Of a DNA stretch of 64,000 bases, positions 51,283 through 61,054 are shown piece by piece. The notes under the pieces were generated by a model. The model was not told the origin of the DNA and did not search any database. It was given only the letters and a program-made list of their open reading frames with translations. The stretch is from Pseudomonas guariconensis (lineage in GTDB: Bacteria; Pseudomonadota; Gammaproteobacteria; Pseudomonadales; Pseudomonadaceae), in the NCBI RefSeq assembly GCF_900102675.1, contig NZ_FMYX01000016.1:1-64000 (forward strand), read 5' to 3'. Position 1 is the first letter of the stretch; each line of letters begins with the position of its first letter. A program made the position numbers and the translations under genes.

Positions 51283-52185
51283 ATGAACCTCTCGCTCTAT
51301 CTGCTCACTGTCCTGATCTGGGGCACCACCTGGATCGCCCTGAAACTGCAGCTGGGCGTGGTCGCCATCCCGGTGTCGATCGTCTATCGCTTCGCCCTGG
51401 CCGGGTTGATCCTGTTCGCCATCCTCTTGCTCACCCGGCGCCTGCAACCGATGAACCGCCGCGCCCACCTGGTGTGCCTGGCCCAGGGTTTTTGCCTGTT
51501 CTGCGTCAACTTCATGTGTTTTCTCACCGCCAGCCAGTGGATTGCCAGTGGGCTGATCTCCGTGGTGTTCTCTACCGCCACCCTATGGAACGCACTCAAC
51601 GCGCGGATCTTCTTTGGCCAGCGTATCGCCGCCAATGTGTTGGGTGGTGGTGCCTTGGGGCTGGTGGGCCTGGGCCTGCTGTTCTGGCCGGAGCTGTTCA
51701 GCCACACCGCCAGCCGCGAGACCTTGTACGGCCTGGGCCTGGCGTTGCTGGGCACCTTGTGTTTCTCGGCGGGCAACATGCTTTCCAGCGTGCAGCAGAA
51801 GGCAGGGCTCAAGCCCATGACCACCAACGCCTGGGGCATGGTGTATGGGGCGATGATGCTGGCACTGTACTGCCTGCTCAGCGGCATTCCCTTCGACATG
51901 GAATGGAACACCCGCTACATCGGTTCGCTGCTGTACCTGGTGATCCCGGGGTCGGTCATCGGTTTCACCGCCTACCTGACCTTGGTCGGACGCATGGGGC
52001 CGGAGCGGGCGGCCTACTGCACGGTGCTGTTCCCGCTGGTGGCGTTGAATGTCTCGGCCGTCGCCGAGGGCTACCAGTGGACGGCGCCAGCGCTGCTGGG
52101 GCTGGTGGCGGTGATGGCGGGCAACGTGCTGGTGTTTCGCAAGCCAAAGGCCAAGGTGATGGGGCGTGCGGTCGGCGTGAGGTAG
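51283..52185 (+). CDS. EamA/DMT-family transporter
   Basis: A 300-residue protein with ten predicted helices and two EamA repeats (VLIWGTTWIALKLQLGVV...; GLALLGTLCFSAGNMLSSVQQKAG...). The substrate is unknown, likely efflux of a metabolite or amino acid. Divergent from the AraC gene. Start ATG 51283 follows GGAAGTCCTGCC. Confidence 0.87.
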   Translation: MNLSLYLLTVLIWGTTWIALKLQLGVVAIPVSIVYRFALAGLILFAILLLTRRLQPMNRRAHLVCLAQGFCLFCVNFMCFLTASQWIASGLISVVFSTATLWNALNARIFFGQRIAANVLGGGALGLVGLGLLFWPELFSHTASRETLYGLGLALLGTLCFSAGNMLSSVQQKAGLKPMTTNAWGMVYGAMMLALYCLLSGIPFDMEWNTRYIGSLLYLVIPGSVIGFTAYLTLVGRMGPERAAYCTVLFPLVALNVSAVAEGYQWTAPALLGLVAVMAGNVLVFRKPKAKVMGRAVGVR

Positions 52186-52291
52186 GCGACGGCCCTCTGG
52201 TGCGGTTCTTTCATGGGGAAGCCCGCGAATACCGCGCGTCAGATTCGCCGGTGTCTACACTAGGCCAGACCTTTTATCGTTGGATCCGGCC

Positions 52292-53794
52292 ATGTCGACA
52301 CTGTCAGCCTGGGACCGACACCTGTCGTACCGCCAGGTGCAGTTGCTGTGCCTGCTCGCCCTCGGCCTGCACCTGATCCCGCTGTTGCTGGCTGACTACC
52401 CGTACATGGACGACAGCTGGCGCGGGCATCTGGCCGGCAATGCCTGGGCAGTCGAGGGGCGGGTGATGAACGACCTGTTCTACGGCGCGCTTGGCTTCGG
52501 CCATGGGGCGCCGAACCTGTTCCCCTTGCCGCTGTTGCTGGCAGGCACGGCGGCCGCCCTGGCCCTGGCCCGCCTTGTGCGTCACTATTTCGTCGCTCCC
52601 ACCGCCAGCGCGGTACTGGTGGTGCTGCCGCTGTGGTATCAACCGTTCTTCCTGCAAAACCTCTCTTACCAGTACGACGGACCGACCATGGCACTGGCGC
52701 TGGCCGCCTGTGTGCTGGCCATCACCCTGGAGCCTGGCAGCTGGCGACAGATACTCTGCGGCGCACTGCTGGTGGCGGTGGCGCTGGCTTTCTACCAGAT
52801 CAGCCTGAACGTGTTCGCCGGGCTGTGCGGTGTGGAGGTCATGCGCCAGGTAATGCTGGGCAAGCGGTGCGGCCAGGTCTGGCGCCATGCGCTAGGGCGC
52901 CTGGGCCAGGCGCTGGGCGGTTGTGCGCTGTATGGGCTGACGGCCTATCAACTGATGACGCCCTTGCGCCAGGGCTTGCTGCCTGTCGAGGGGCCTTGGC
53001 CGTTCATCACTGTGGCACGGCTGGAGGTGATCGGCGAGCGAGTGGGGTTGTTGTTCACGCCGGGCACCACGTGGTGCTGCCTGGTGTTGATCGCGCTCGC
53101 GATCGTCGCGCTGGCCCGGCACCTCTGGCGTGTGCTGGACGGGCAGGGCAGCGTCGGCGCCCGGGTCGGCTTATGCCTGGCGTTGCTGGTGCCGATACCG
53201 GTGATTCTGCTGCTAATCCCCGGCATCACGTTGGTGTTCGCCGATTTCAACGATGGCGCGCGCACCTTGATGGGCCTGGGCGTGCTCATGCTGCTGGTGC
53301 TGCTGCTCGCCCATGAGGCGCTCAGTGAAATCCACCCGCGCCTGGGCTGGCTGCTGGTGATACCGCTGTTGTGCATGCTGTCGTTCGCCTTCGCCTACGG
53401 CCGCGTGCTGATCGTGCAGAAGACGCTGCACCAGGCCGTCACCTTCGCCCTGGCCCACGACATCAGCGCCCAGCCCTCGCTGGCCAGCGCCCGACGCTAC
53501 TACGTGCTGGGCATCGACTCTGGCGGCCAGTGGTTGCCGGCCGCCAGTGGCTCGTTCAAGGCCATGCCGGCGCTGCGTTATGTGCTCAACATCAACTACC
53601 TGCTGCTCCCGGAAATGATGCCGCGTGTAGGCCTGAGCAACTTCGGCTCGCATCCGCCGCTGGACCGTCGACAGGTGCTGGCGCGTAGCCCGCAACCTGT
53701 AGTGCGGGGCAAGTTCTATGACATCCATGGGTTGGGCGATACCGTCTACGTGCTGATGAAAAAGCCCCGCGACCCCGAGCGCTACCGTTGGTGA
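52292..53794 (+). CDS. GtrII-like glucosyltransferase membrane protein
   Basis: A 500-residue multi-spanning protein with about ten hydrophobic helices. The periplasmic loop after helix 1 contains DYPYMDDSWRGHLAGNAW, like the acidic catalytic loop of GT-C/GtrII glucosyltransferases. The C-terminal ~100 residues are periplasmic-looking. It heads a cassette with GtrA- and GtrB-like genes overlapping by 4 bases each. It would transfer the sugar from the lipid carrier to a surface polysaccharide. The start is ATG 52292; a TTG four codons earlier is possible. Confidence 0.75.
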   Translation: MSTLSAWDRHLSYRQVQLLCLLALGLHLIPLLLADYPYMDDSWRGHLAGNAWAVEGRVMNDLFYGALGFGHGAPNLFPLPLLLAGTAAALALARLVRHYFVAPTASAVLVVLPLWYQPFFLQNLSYQYDGPTMALALAACVLAITLEPGSWRQILCGALLVAVALAFYQISLNVFAGLCGVEVMRQVMLGKRCGQVWRHALGRLGQALGGCALYGLTAYQLMTPLRQGLLPVEGPWPFITVARLEVIGERVGLLFTPGTTWCCLVLIALAIVALARHLWRVLDGQGSVGARVGLCLALLVPIPVILLLIPGITLVFADFNDGARTLMGLGVLMLLVLLLAHEALSEIHPRLGWLLVIPLLCMLSFAFAYGRVLIVQKTLHQAVTFALAHDISAQPSLASARRYYVLGIDSGGQWLPAASGSFKAMPALRYVLNINYLLLPEMMPRVGLSNFGSHPPLDRRQVLARSPQPVVRGKFYDIHGLGDTVYVLMKKPRDPERYRW

Positions 53795-54159
53795 ACCTTC
53801 GGCGCTTCGCCCGCTATGGCGTGGTCGGCCTGGTCAACACAGGCGTGCACTGGCTCGTGTTCTTCGTGCTGCACCTGGTCCTTGGGCGCAGCCAGGCGCT
53901 GAGCAATGTATTGGCCTTTGCCGGGGCGGCGAGCCTGTCCTACCAGCTCAACGCCCGCTACACCTTCTTCGCCCGGCCAGGCGGCAAGCGCTACCTGTTG
54001 TTCCTGGCGGGTATGGGAGGGCTGAGCCTGGCCATGGGGGCGGTGTCCGACTGGGCGCGCCTGTCGCCCTGGTTGACCCTCGTGGCGTTCTCCACGGTCA
54101 GCCTGGTGGTGGGCTATAGCTATTCGCGCACTGTAGTGTTCAGACGGAGGGCGCCATGA
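53791..54159 (+). CDS. GtrA-family flippase-like protein
   Basis: A ~122-residue protein with four helices and the GtrA core RFARYGVVGLVNTGVHWLVFF and SYQLNARYTFF. Start is GTG 53791, inside the GTGA overlap with the previous stop; a TTG one codon earlier is possible. It is thought to flip undecaprenyl-phosphate-sugar across the inner membrane. It overlaps the next gene at ATGA. Confidence 0.87.
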   Translation: MNLRRFARYGVVGLVNTGVHWLVFFVLHLVLGRSQALSNVLAFAGAASLSYQLNARYTFFARPGGKRYLLFLAGMGGLSLAMGAVSDWARLSPWLTLVAFSTVSLVVGYSYSRTVVFRRRAP

Positions 54160-55094
54160 ACATTTCCCTGATCGTGCCGGTGTACAACGAGCAGGACACC
54201 CTGGAGCGCTTCTACCGCGCCGTGCGGCGCGAGCCGTCGTTGCAGGGCATGACAGTGGAGATTCTGTTCATCAACGATGGCAGCACCGATGGCACCGAGG
54301 CCATCTGCGCAGACCTGGCTATGCGCGATGAATGGGTCACGGTGATCAATTTCTCGCGCAACTTCGGCAAGGAGTCGGCGCTGTTCGCCGGGCTGGAGTA
54401 CGCCGAGGGCGATGCCATGGTGCCGATCGATGTCGATCTGCAGGACCCCATCGAGCTGGTCGCGCAGATGGTCGAACGCTGGCAGCAGGGCGCCGACGTG
54501 GTCCTGGCCAAGCGCCGCGACCGGGCTGCCGATACGCCGTTCAAGCGCTGGAGCGCGCGGCTCTATTACCGCCTGCACAACCGCATCGCCTCGACCCACA
54601 TCGAGGAGAACGTCGGTGATTTTCGTCTGCTCGACCGCAAGGTGGTCGCCGCGATCCGCCAGTTGCCGGAGCAGCAGTTGTTCATGAAAGGGGTATTGTC
54701 GTGGGTGGGGTTTCGCACCGAAATCATCGAGTACGACCGGCCGCCGCGGGTCGCGGGCAACAGCAAGTTCAGCGTCTGGCGACTGTGGAACCTGGCGCTA
54801 GACGGCATCACCTCGTTCAGCACCGTGCCCTTGCGGCTATGGACTTACGTAGGCGGTGGGGTGTCGCTGTTCGCGTTTGCCTTTGCGGTGTACATGGTGG
54901 TCGATAAATTGCTGTGGGGGACCGATGTGCCGGGATATCCATCGTTGATGACGGCCATTTTGTTCCTGGGCGGGGTGCAGCTGATCGGCATCGGCATCCT
55001 GGGGGAGTACATCGGGCGGATCTACCAGGAAACCAAGCACCGGCCGCGCTATGTGGTGCGCAAGGTCGTCGGCAGGCGGCGCAAGATCAGGTAG
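54156..55094 (+). CDS. GtrB-like polyprenyl-phosphate glycosyltransferase
   Basis: A 312-residue GT2 enzyme: NISLIVPVYNEQDTLERFY, FINDGSTDGT, the metal-binding DVDLQDP, and two C-terminal membrane helices (GGGVSLFAFAFAVYMVVDK; TAILFLGGVQLIGIGILGEYIGRIY). It charges undecaprenyl phosphate with glucose in gtr systems. Third gene of the cassette; a hairpin follows the stop. Confidence 0.9.
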   Translation: MNISLIVPVYNEQDTLERFYRAVRREPSLQGMTVEILFINDGSTDGTEAICADLAMRDEWVTVINFSRNFGKESALFAGLEYAEGDAMVPIDVDLQDPIELVAQMVERWQQGADVVLAKRRDRAADTPFKRWSARLYYRLHNRIASTHIEENVGDFRLLDRKVVAAIRQLPEQQLFMKGVLSWVGFRTEIIEYDRPPRVAGNSKFSVWRLWNLALDGITSFSTVPLRLWTYVGGGVSLFAFAFAVYMVVDKLLWGTDVPGYPSLMTAILFLGGVQLIGIGILGEYIGRIYQETKHRPRYVVRKVVGRRRKIR

Positions 55095-55103
55095 TGCGGC
55101 GCT

Positions 55104-55135
55104 GAGGCCTTCGTGGGTTCACCCGCGAAGGCCTC
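55104..55135. repeat. REP-derived hairpin between convergent genes
   Basis: GAGGCCTTCG pairs with CGAAGGCCTC around an inner GGGT-TC-ACCC, a stem of about 15 bp built on the REP core. It probably terminates both flanking transcripts. Confidence 0.65.
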
Positions 55136-55147
55136 CTGAAACACGAC

Positions 55148-56122
55148 TCAGCCCTTCCAGACCTGCGGGTTGACCAGGTCCCGAGGTCGCTCGCCCAACA
55201 GCGCCGCGCGCAGGTTGTCGATCGCCCGATTGGCCATGGCTTCGCGGGTTTCAGCGGTGGCGGAACCCACGTGTGGCAGGGTCAGGGCATTGGGCAGCGT
55301 GAACAGCGGCGAGTCGGCCAGCGGCTCTTTCTCGTACACGTCCAGCCCGGCACCGCGAATCGTGCCGCTCTGCAGCGCCTCGACCAGCGCCGCCTCGTCC
55401 ACCACCGGCCCGCGGGAGACGTTGACCAAAAAGGCGCTGGGCTTCATCAGTTTGAGCTCGCGGGCACCGATCAACTTGCGCGTGGCCTCCGACAACGGCA
55501 CCACCAGGCACACGAAGTCGGCTTCGGCCAGCAGTTGCTCCAGGCTGCGGTATTGGGCTCCAAGCTCCTGTTCCAGCGCGGGCTTGCGGTTGTTGCCGCT
55601 GTACAGCACCTGCATGTTGAAACCGAAGCGGCCGCGCCGGGCGATGGCGGCGCCGATGTTGCCCAGACCGACGATGCCAAGGGTCTTGCCATGCACGTCG
55701 CTGCCGAAATGAGCTGGGCCGACGGTGGCTTGCCAGTGGCCGGCCTTGGTCCAGGCGTCGAGCTCGGCGACCCGGCGCGCACAGCCCATGACCAGGGCGA
55801 AGGCCAGGTCGGCGGTGCTTTCGGTGAGCACGTCGGGGGTGTTGGTCAGGGCGATGCCGCGCTCGTTGAAATAGTCCAGGTCGTAGTTGTCGTAGCCGAC
55901 CGAGACGCTGGACACCACCTCCAGCTTGCCTGCGCCCTCGAGCTGCGCCCGACCGAGCTTGCGACCGACGCCGATCAGGCCATGGGCCTGGGGCAGGGCT
56001 TCGTTGAACTGGGCGGCGATGTCACCGTGCTTGGGGTTGGGCACGATCACGTTGAAGTCTTGCTGCAGGCGTTCGGCCATGGCCGGGGTGATGCGGCTGA
56101 AGGCCAGGACGGTCTTTTTCAT
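55148..56122 (-). CDS. D-2-hydroxyacid dehydrogenase (ketogluconate/glyoxylate reductase-like)
   Basis: A 324-residue NAD(P)-dependent 2-hydroxyacid dehydrogenase. Rossmann motif GIVGLGNIGAAIARRG near 150; catalytic R in NVSRGPVVDEAAL (near 235), E in GLDVYEKEP (near 264) and H in LPHVGSAT (near 282). It matches the TkrA/GhrB group that reduces 2-ketogluconate, glyoxylate or hydroxypyruvate; the exact substrate is not fixed. Start ATG 56122 (MKKTVLAFSR). Confidence 0.88.
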   Translation of the reverse strand: MKKTVLAFSRITPAMAERLQQDFNVIVPNPKHGDIAAQFNEALPQAHGLIGVGRKLGRAQLEGAGKLEVVSSVSVGYDNYDLDYFNERGIALTNTPDVLTESTADLAFALVMGCARRVAELDAWTKAGHWQATVGPAHFGSDVHGKTLGIVGLGNIGAAIARRGRFGFNMQVLYSGNNRKPALEQELGAQYRSLEQLLAEADFVCLVVPLSEATRKLIGARELKLMKPSAFLVNVSRGPVVDEAALVEALQSGTIRGAGLDVYEKEPLADSPLFTLPNALTLPHVGSATAETREAMANRAIDNLRAALLGERPRDLVNPQVWKG

Positions 56123-56231
56123 CGGGCTACTTCTCATGGCAAAAAATTGAAAGCTACAAGCTTCACGCTTCGAGCGGCAAGAAAAGCCGGGCGGCGTGGG
56201 CCTGGTTTTTCTTGCGGCTTGAAACTTGCGG

Positions 56232-57173
56232 TTAGCGACCGCTCTCGTGGATCTTCAGGTCCGCCTCGTGGGCGGCGAGGATTTCCGGCAGCGAGTTGCG
56301 CAGGTATTCGACCCAGGTCTTGATCTTGGCATCCAGGTACTGGCGCGAGGGGTAGATTGCGTAGAGGTTCAGCTCCTGCAGACGGTAGTCGGGCATGATC
56401 CGCACGATGCTGCCGTCGCGCAGGCCGTCGATGGCCGAATAGATCGGCAGCACGCCCACGCCCATGCCGCTGCGGATCGCCGTCTTCATGGCGTCGGCCG
56501 AATTGACCTGGAACGGCGAGCTGGTGATGTTGACCACCTCCTGGCCTTCCGGACCGTCGAACAGCCACTTCTCCAGCGGGATCACCGGGCTGACCATGCG
56601 CAGGCACGAATGCTTGAGCAGGTCGGATGGCTTGTGCGCGGTGCCGTGCTTGGCCACATACTCGGGCGAGGCGCAGACGATGCTGTAGGTGATGCCCAGA
56701 CGCTGGGAGACGAAGCCGGAATCCGGCAGCTCGCTGGCCAGCACGATGGACACGTCATAGCCCTCGTCGAGCAGGTCCGGTACGCGGTTGGCCATGGTCA
56801 GGTCGAAGGTCACGTCCGGGTGCGACTCACGGTAGCGGGCGATGGCATCGACCACGAAGTGCTGGCCGACGCCGGTCATCGAATGCACCTTCAACTGCCC
56901 GGCCGGGCGGGCGTGGGCATCGCTGGCTTCGGCCTCGGCTTCTTCGACGAAGGTGAGAATCTGTTCGCAGCGCATCAGGTAACGCTTGCCCGCCTCGGTC
57001 AGAGCGATGCGTCGGGTGGTGCGGTTGAGCAGCCGAGTTTGCAGATGGGCTTCCAGGTTGGAGACCGCCCGCGAGACGTTCGCGGTGGTCGTATCCAGTT
57101 GCGCCGCGGCGGCAGTGAAGCTACCGAGTTGGGCTACGCAACTGAAAGCACGCATGTTTTGCAGGGTGTCCAT
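56232..57173 (-). CDS. LysR-family regulator of the efflux operon
   Basis: A 313-residue LysR protein (MDTLQNMRAFSCVAQLGSFTAAAAQLDTTTANVSRAVSNLEAH, then an effector domain). It is divergent from the OMF-FUSC-DUF1656-HlyD operon over 180 bp, a layout shared with AaeR-aaeXAB, so it is the probable regulator of that operon. Confidence 0.88.
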   Translation of the reverse strand: MDTLQNMRAFSCVAQLGSFTAAAAQLDTTTANVSRAVSNLEAHLQTRLLNRTTRRIALTEAGKRYLMRCEQILTFVEEAEAEASDAHARPAGQLKVHSMTGVGQHFVVDAIARYRESHPDVTFDLTMANRVPDLLDEGYDVSIVLASELPDSGFVSQRLGITYSIVCASPEYVAKHGTAHKPSDLLKHSCLRMVSPVIPLEKWLFDGPEGQEVVNITSSPFQVNSADAMKTAIRSGMGVGVLPIYSAIDGLRDGSIVRIMPDYRLQELNLYAIYPSRQYLDAKIKTWVEYLRNSLPEILAAHEADLKIHESGR

Positions 57174-57353
57174 GGGTCACTCTCAAGGTAGAGGACAAAA
57201 TTGTGACATGAAGTAACCGAAACGGTCTTCAGACTAAAGCCGGATTATCACTGTTTTGGTAACAAAGATTCGCAGGAATATGCGCTTATCGCCAGTGCGA
57301 CCGCCCCCTAGAATTGCCCGGCCTCTTCACCTCATCCTCGGGAAATCGCAGCT

Positions 57354-58880
57354 GTGCCGCGTCGCATCATCAGAGCGCTGAATGCGCTCAGTGCCTGTGC
57401 CCTTAGCCTCACCTTGAGCGGCTGTATCGGAACCTGGGGCATCGCCCCGCAAAGCAAGACGCTGCAAGCCAACACCCTGACCACCGACGACGCGATCCGC
57501 GAAGCTGCCACCGACGCCCATTGGCCGGCGCAACAGTGGTGGCGTGCCTATGGCGACCCGCAGTTGGACCGCTGGGTCGAGCTGGCCCAGAGCGGCAGCC
57601 CGACCCTGGCCATGGCCGCGGCGCGGGTGCGCCAGGCCAAGTCCATGGCCGGTGTGATCGAGTCGGCGGAAAAGCTCCAGGCCAACGGCCAGGCCACCCT
57701 CAAGCGCCACAACTGGCCGGAAGATCAGTTCTATGGCCCTGGCGCGCTGTCCGGGGCCAACACCTGGGACAACAACGCCGCCATCGGTTTGAGCTACGCC
57801 CTGGATCTCTGGGGCCGTGAGCGCAATGCCAGCGAGCAGGCCGTGGACCAGGCGCACATGAGCGTTGCCGAAGCCCGCCAGGCCCAACTGGAGCTACAGA
57901 ACAACGTGGTGCGCGCCTACATCCAGCTGAGTCTGCACTTCGCCCAGCGCGATATCGTCCAGGCCGAGCTGGAGCAGCAGGAGCAGATCCTCGCCCTGGC
58001 CAAGCGGCGTCTGGACAGCGGCCTAGGCACGCACTTCGAGGTCAGCCAGGCCGAGGCCCCGTTGCCTGAAACCCATCGTCAGCTCGACAGCCTCAACGAA
58101 GAGATCGCCCTGACCCGCAACCAGTTGGCCGCCTTGGCTGGCAAGGGGCCGGGGGAGGGCGCGCAGATCCAACGCCCCACCCTGAGCCTTGGCGCACCGC
58201 TGAAGCTGCCGTCGAACCTGCCCGCCGAACTGGTCGGCCAGCGCCCCGATGTGGTCGCCAGCCGCTGGCAGGTGGCGGCCCAGGCTCGTGGCATCGATGT
58301 GGCTCACGCGGGCTTCTTCCCCAACGTCGACCTGGTCGGCAGTCTGGGCTTCATGGCCACCGGCGGTGGCCCTCTGGAGTTTCTCACCGGGCGCAAGTTC
58401 AACTACAACGTGGGCCCGGCCATCAGCCTGCCGATCTTCGACGGCGGTCGCCTGCGCTCGCAACTGGGCGTGGCATCGGCGGGCTATGACATGGCGGTGG
58501 CGCGCTACAACGAAACCGTGGTCGGTGCGCTGAAGAACATCTCCGACCAGCTGATCCGCCGCGAGTCGATGAAAGAGCAGTCGCACTTCGCCGCACAGAG
58601 CGTGGCTGCCGCGCAGAAGACCTATGACATCGCCATGGTCGCCTTCCAGCGCGGGCTGACCGATTACCTGAATGTGCTCAACGCCCAGACCCTGCTGTTC
58701 CGTCAGCAGCAGATCCAACAGCAGGTCCAGGCCGCGCGCCTGAGCGCCCATGCCGAGCTGGTCACCGCCCTCGGTGGTGGGCTACAGGCCGGCCAGGACG
58801 TACCAGACGAGCAACGCCAGGTGGCGCCGAAAACGCCTGCGACCCTGGCCATTTTCGACACGCCGAGCCACGCCGAATGA
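57354..58880 (+). CDS. Outer-membrane efflux lipoprotein (OprM/NodT family)
   Basis: A 508-residue TolC-like channel. The N-terminus carries a lipoprotein signal with lipobox LSGC (cysteine near residue 22). Two outer-membrane-factor repeats follow (AQSGSPTLAMAAARVRQAKSMAG...; LPAELVGQRPDVVASRWQVAAQARGIDVAHAGFFPNVDLVGSLG). Start is GTG 57354. It overlaps the FUSC gene by 4 bases (ATGA). Confidence 0.9.
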   Translation: MPRRIIRALNALSACALSLTLSGCIGTWGIAPQSKTLQANTLTTDDAIREAATDAHWPAQQWWRAYGDPQLDRWVELAQSGSPTLAMAAARVRQAKSMAGVIESAEKLQANGQATLKRHNWPEDQFYGPGALSGANTWDNNAAIGLSYALDLWGRERNASEQAVDQAHMSVAEARQAQLELQNNVVRAYIQLSLHFAQRDIVQAELEQQEQILALAKRRLDSGLGTHFEVSQAEAPLPETHRQLDSLNEEIALTRNQLAALAGKGPGEGAQIQRPTLSLGAPLKLPSNLPAELVGQRPDVVASRWQVAAQARGIDVAHAGFFPNVDLVGSLGFMATGGGPLEFLTGRKFNYNVGPAISLPIFDGGRLRSQLGVASAGYDMAVARYNETVVGALKNISDQLIRRESMKEQSHFAAQSVAAAQKTYDIAMVAFQRGLTDYLNVLNAQTLLFRQQQIQQQVQAARLSAHAELVTALGGGLQAGQDVPDEQRQVAPKTPATLAIFDTPSHAE

Positions 58881-61054
58881 GCACATCGAGCCTGCCCCTG
58901 CGCTGGCTGCAGAGCCTGGAATGGCGCCGGGGCTTCTTTGCCTGGGCGCGCACCGACGGGGTGACCTGGGTCTACATCTTCAAGGTCCTGGCAGCCGCCT
59001 TCATCACCTTGTGGCTGGCCATGCGTCTGGAGCTGCCGCAACCGCGCACGGCGATGATCACCGTGTTCATCGTCATGCAGCCACAGAGCGGGCATGTGTT
59101 CGCCAAAAGCTTCTACCGGGTGCTCGGCACCCTGGCGGGCTCGGCGATGATGGTCGCGCTGGTCGCGCTCTTTCCGCAGAACACCGAGCTGTTCCTGCCC
59201 AGCCTTGCGTTGTGGGTCGGCCTGTGTTCGGCCGGCGCCATGCGCTACCGCACCTTCCAGGCCTATGGTTTCGTGCTGGCCGGGTATACCGCGGCGATGA
59301 TCGGCCTGCCGGTGTTGCAGCACCCCGACCAAGCGTTCATGGCGGCGGTGTGGCGGGTGCTGGAAATCTCCCTGGGGATCCTGGTGTCGACCTTGGTCAG
59401 CGCGGCGATCCTGCCCCAGTCGGCCAGCGCCGCCATGCGCAACGCCCTGTACCAACGCTTTGGCGTGTTCGCCGGGGTGGTGGTCGAGGCCCTGCGTGGC
59501 GACAGCCAGCCGGACCGCTACGAAAGCAGCAACGTGCGTTTCATCGCCGAGGCCGTGGGCCTGGAGAGTCTGCGCAACGTCACCGCCTTCGAAGACCCGC
59601 ACATGCGCAGGCGCTCGGGCCGGCTGGTGCGCATGAACAGCGAGTTCATGGCCATCACCACCCGCTTCAACGCCCTGCACAGTCTGCTGGAGCGCCTGCG
59701 CGCCCGTGGGCCGTTGCAGATCGTCGGGGCCATCGAGCCGGGCCTGGCGACCCTTGCCGAATTGCTCGACCCCTATGTGGGCCGCGCCCTGACCGACGCC
59801 GATGCGCTGCGCCTGACCCTGGAGCTGGCGGCCTACAAGGAAGGGCTGCAAGCCCAGGTGCGCGGCCTGCGCGCCGACTACCTCGAGACCGAGCCCAGCG
59901 AGTCGGACCTGCTCGACTTCCACACCGCCTTCGAGCTGCTTTACCGCTTCGTCGACGAGATGTACAGCTACGCCCAGACCCACGCCTCGCTCGCTGCCCA
60001 CAGGCACGAGCGCGAACAGTGGGACGAGCCCTACGTGGCCCAGACCAACTGGCTGGTGTCGCTGGCTGCCGGCGTGCGTGCCTCGGCGGTGCTGTTGCTG
60101 CTGGGCAGCTACTGGCTACTCAGCGACTGGCCAAGCGGCGCCATGATGACGCTGATCGCGACAGTCACCGTGGGGCTGTCGGCTGCCTCGCCGAACCCCA
60201 AACGCATGTCGTTCCAGATGGCGTGCGGCACGATGATCGGCGCCTTCGTCGGCTTCTTCGAGACCTTCTTCGTCTTCCCCTGGATCGATGGTTTCCCATT
60301 GCTGTGCATGGTGCTGGCGCCGGTGTTCGTGCTCGGGGCGTTTCTGTCCTCGCGCCCGGCCTATGCTGGCTACGGGATCGGCCTGCTGGTGTTCTTCGCC
60401 ATCGGCTCGGTGCCGAACAACCTGACGGTGTACGACCCCTACGTGTTCATCAACGATTACATCGGCATGGTCATCGGCATGCTGGTCTGCGCCGCCGCCG
60501 GGGCGATCATCCTGCCGCCCAACAGCCGTTGGCTGTGGAGCCGCCTGGAGCAGGACCTGCGTGAGCAAGTGCTATTTGCCATCACCGGTCGCCTGCGCGG
60601 ACTGGGCTCGGCGTTCGAGAGCCGTACCCGCGACCTGCTCCACCAGGCCTACGGTTTGGCTGCCGGCCGGCCGCAGGTGCAGAGCGAGCTGATGCGCTGG
60701 ATGTTCACTGTCCTGGAAATCGGCCACGCGATCATCGAGCTGCGCAAGGAACAGGTGCGCGCCCCGATCCACCCGGCCTATGCCGAAAGCCAGCCCTGGC
60801 GCCAGGCCATCCGCGTGATGGGCCGGGCCTTGGCGCGGCTGTTCCTGCAGCCCAACGCCAGCAACCACGAACGCGCCCTGGTGGCGGTTGACCATGCCAT
60901 CAGCCGCGTGCAGGCCACCGACGAACCCTTCGCCCGGCACTTCGACACCTCGGTGTTGCGTCGGGTGCAGAGCTACCTGCATTTCATTCGTACGTCCCTG
61001 CTCGACCCCAAGTCGCCCCTGGCTCCGGCCAAAGGATTGCACCATGCCTCGTGA
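58877..61054 (+). CDS. FUSC/AaeB-like efflux transporter
   Basis: A 725-residue FUSC-family inner-membrane protein with two blocks of about six helices each (residues ~35-185 and ~395-560) separated by cytosolic domains. Signature PQPRTAMITVFIVMQPQSGHVFAKSFYRVLGTLAGS. It resembles AaeB of the aromatic-acid efflux pump. Coupled by overlaps to the OMF (4 bases) and DUF1656 (11 bases) genes. Confidence 0.9.
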   Translation: MSTSSLPLRWLQSLEWRRGFFAWARTDGVTWVYIFKVLAAAFITLWLAMRLELPQPRTAMITVFIVMQPQSGHVFAKSFYRVLGTLAGSAMMVALVALFPQNTELFLPSLALWVGLCSAGAMRYRTFQAYGFVLAGYTAAMIGLPVLQHPDQAFMAAVWRVLEISLGILVSTLVSAAILPQSASAAMRNALYQRFGVFAGVVVEALRGDSQPDRYESSNVRFIAEAVGLESLRNVTAFEDPHMRRRSGRLVRMNSEFMAITTRFNALHSLLERLRARGPLQIVGAIEPGLATLAELLDPYVGRALTDADALRLTLELAAYKEGLQAQVRGLRADYLETEPSESDLLDFHTAFELLYRFVDEMYSYAQTHASLAAHRHEREQWDEPYVAQTNWLVSLAAGVRASAVLLLLGSYWLLSDWPSGAMMTLIATVTVGLSAASPNPKRMSFQMACGTMIGAFVGFFETFFVFPWIDGFPLLCMVLAPVFVLGAFLSSRPAYAGYGIGLLVFFAIGSVPNNLTVYDPYVFINDYIGMVIGMLVCAAAGAIILPPNSRWLWSRLEQDLREQVLFAITGRLRGLGSAFESRTRDLLHQAYGLAAGRPQVQSELMRWMFTVLEIGHAIIELRKEQVRAPIHPAYAESQPWRQAIRVMGRALARLFLQPNASNHERALVAVDHAISRVQATDEPFARHFDTSVLRRVQSYLHFIRTSLLDPKSPLAPAKGLHHAS

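Noticed and set aside
58703..60564. Long open frames on both strands over the OMF/FUSC genes
   Set aside because: They are frame shadows in high-GC sequence; the OMF and FUSC proteins are full length with membrane helices and signatures in the accepted frames.
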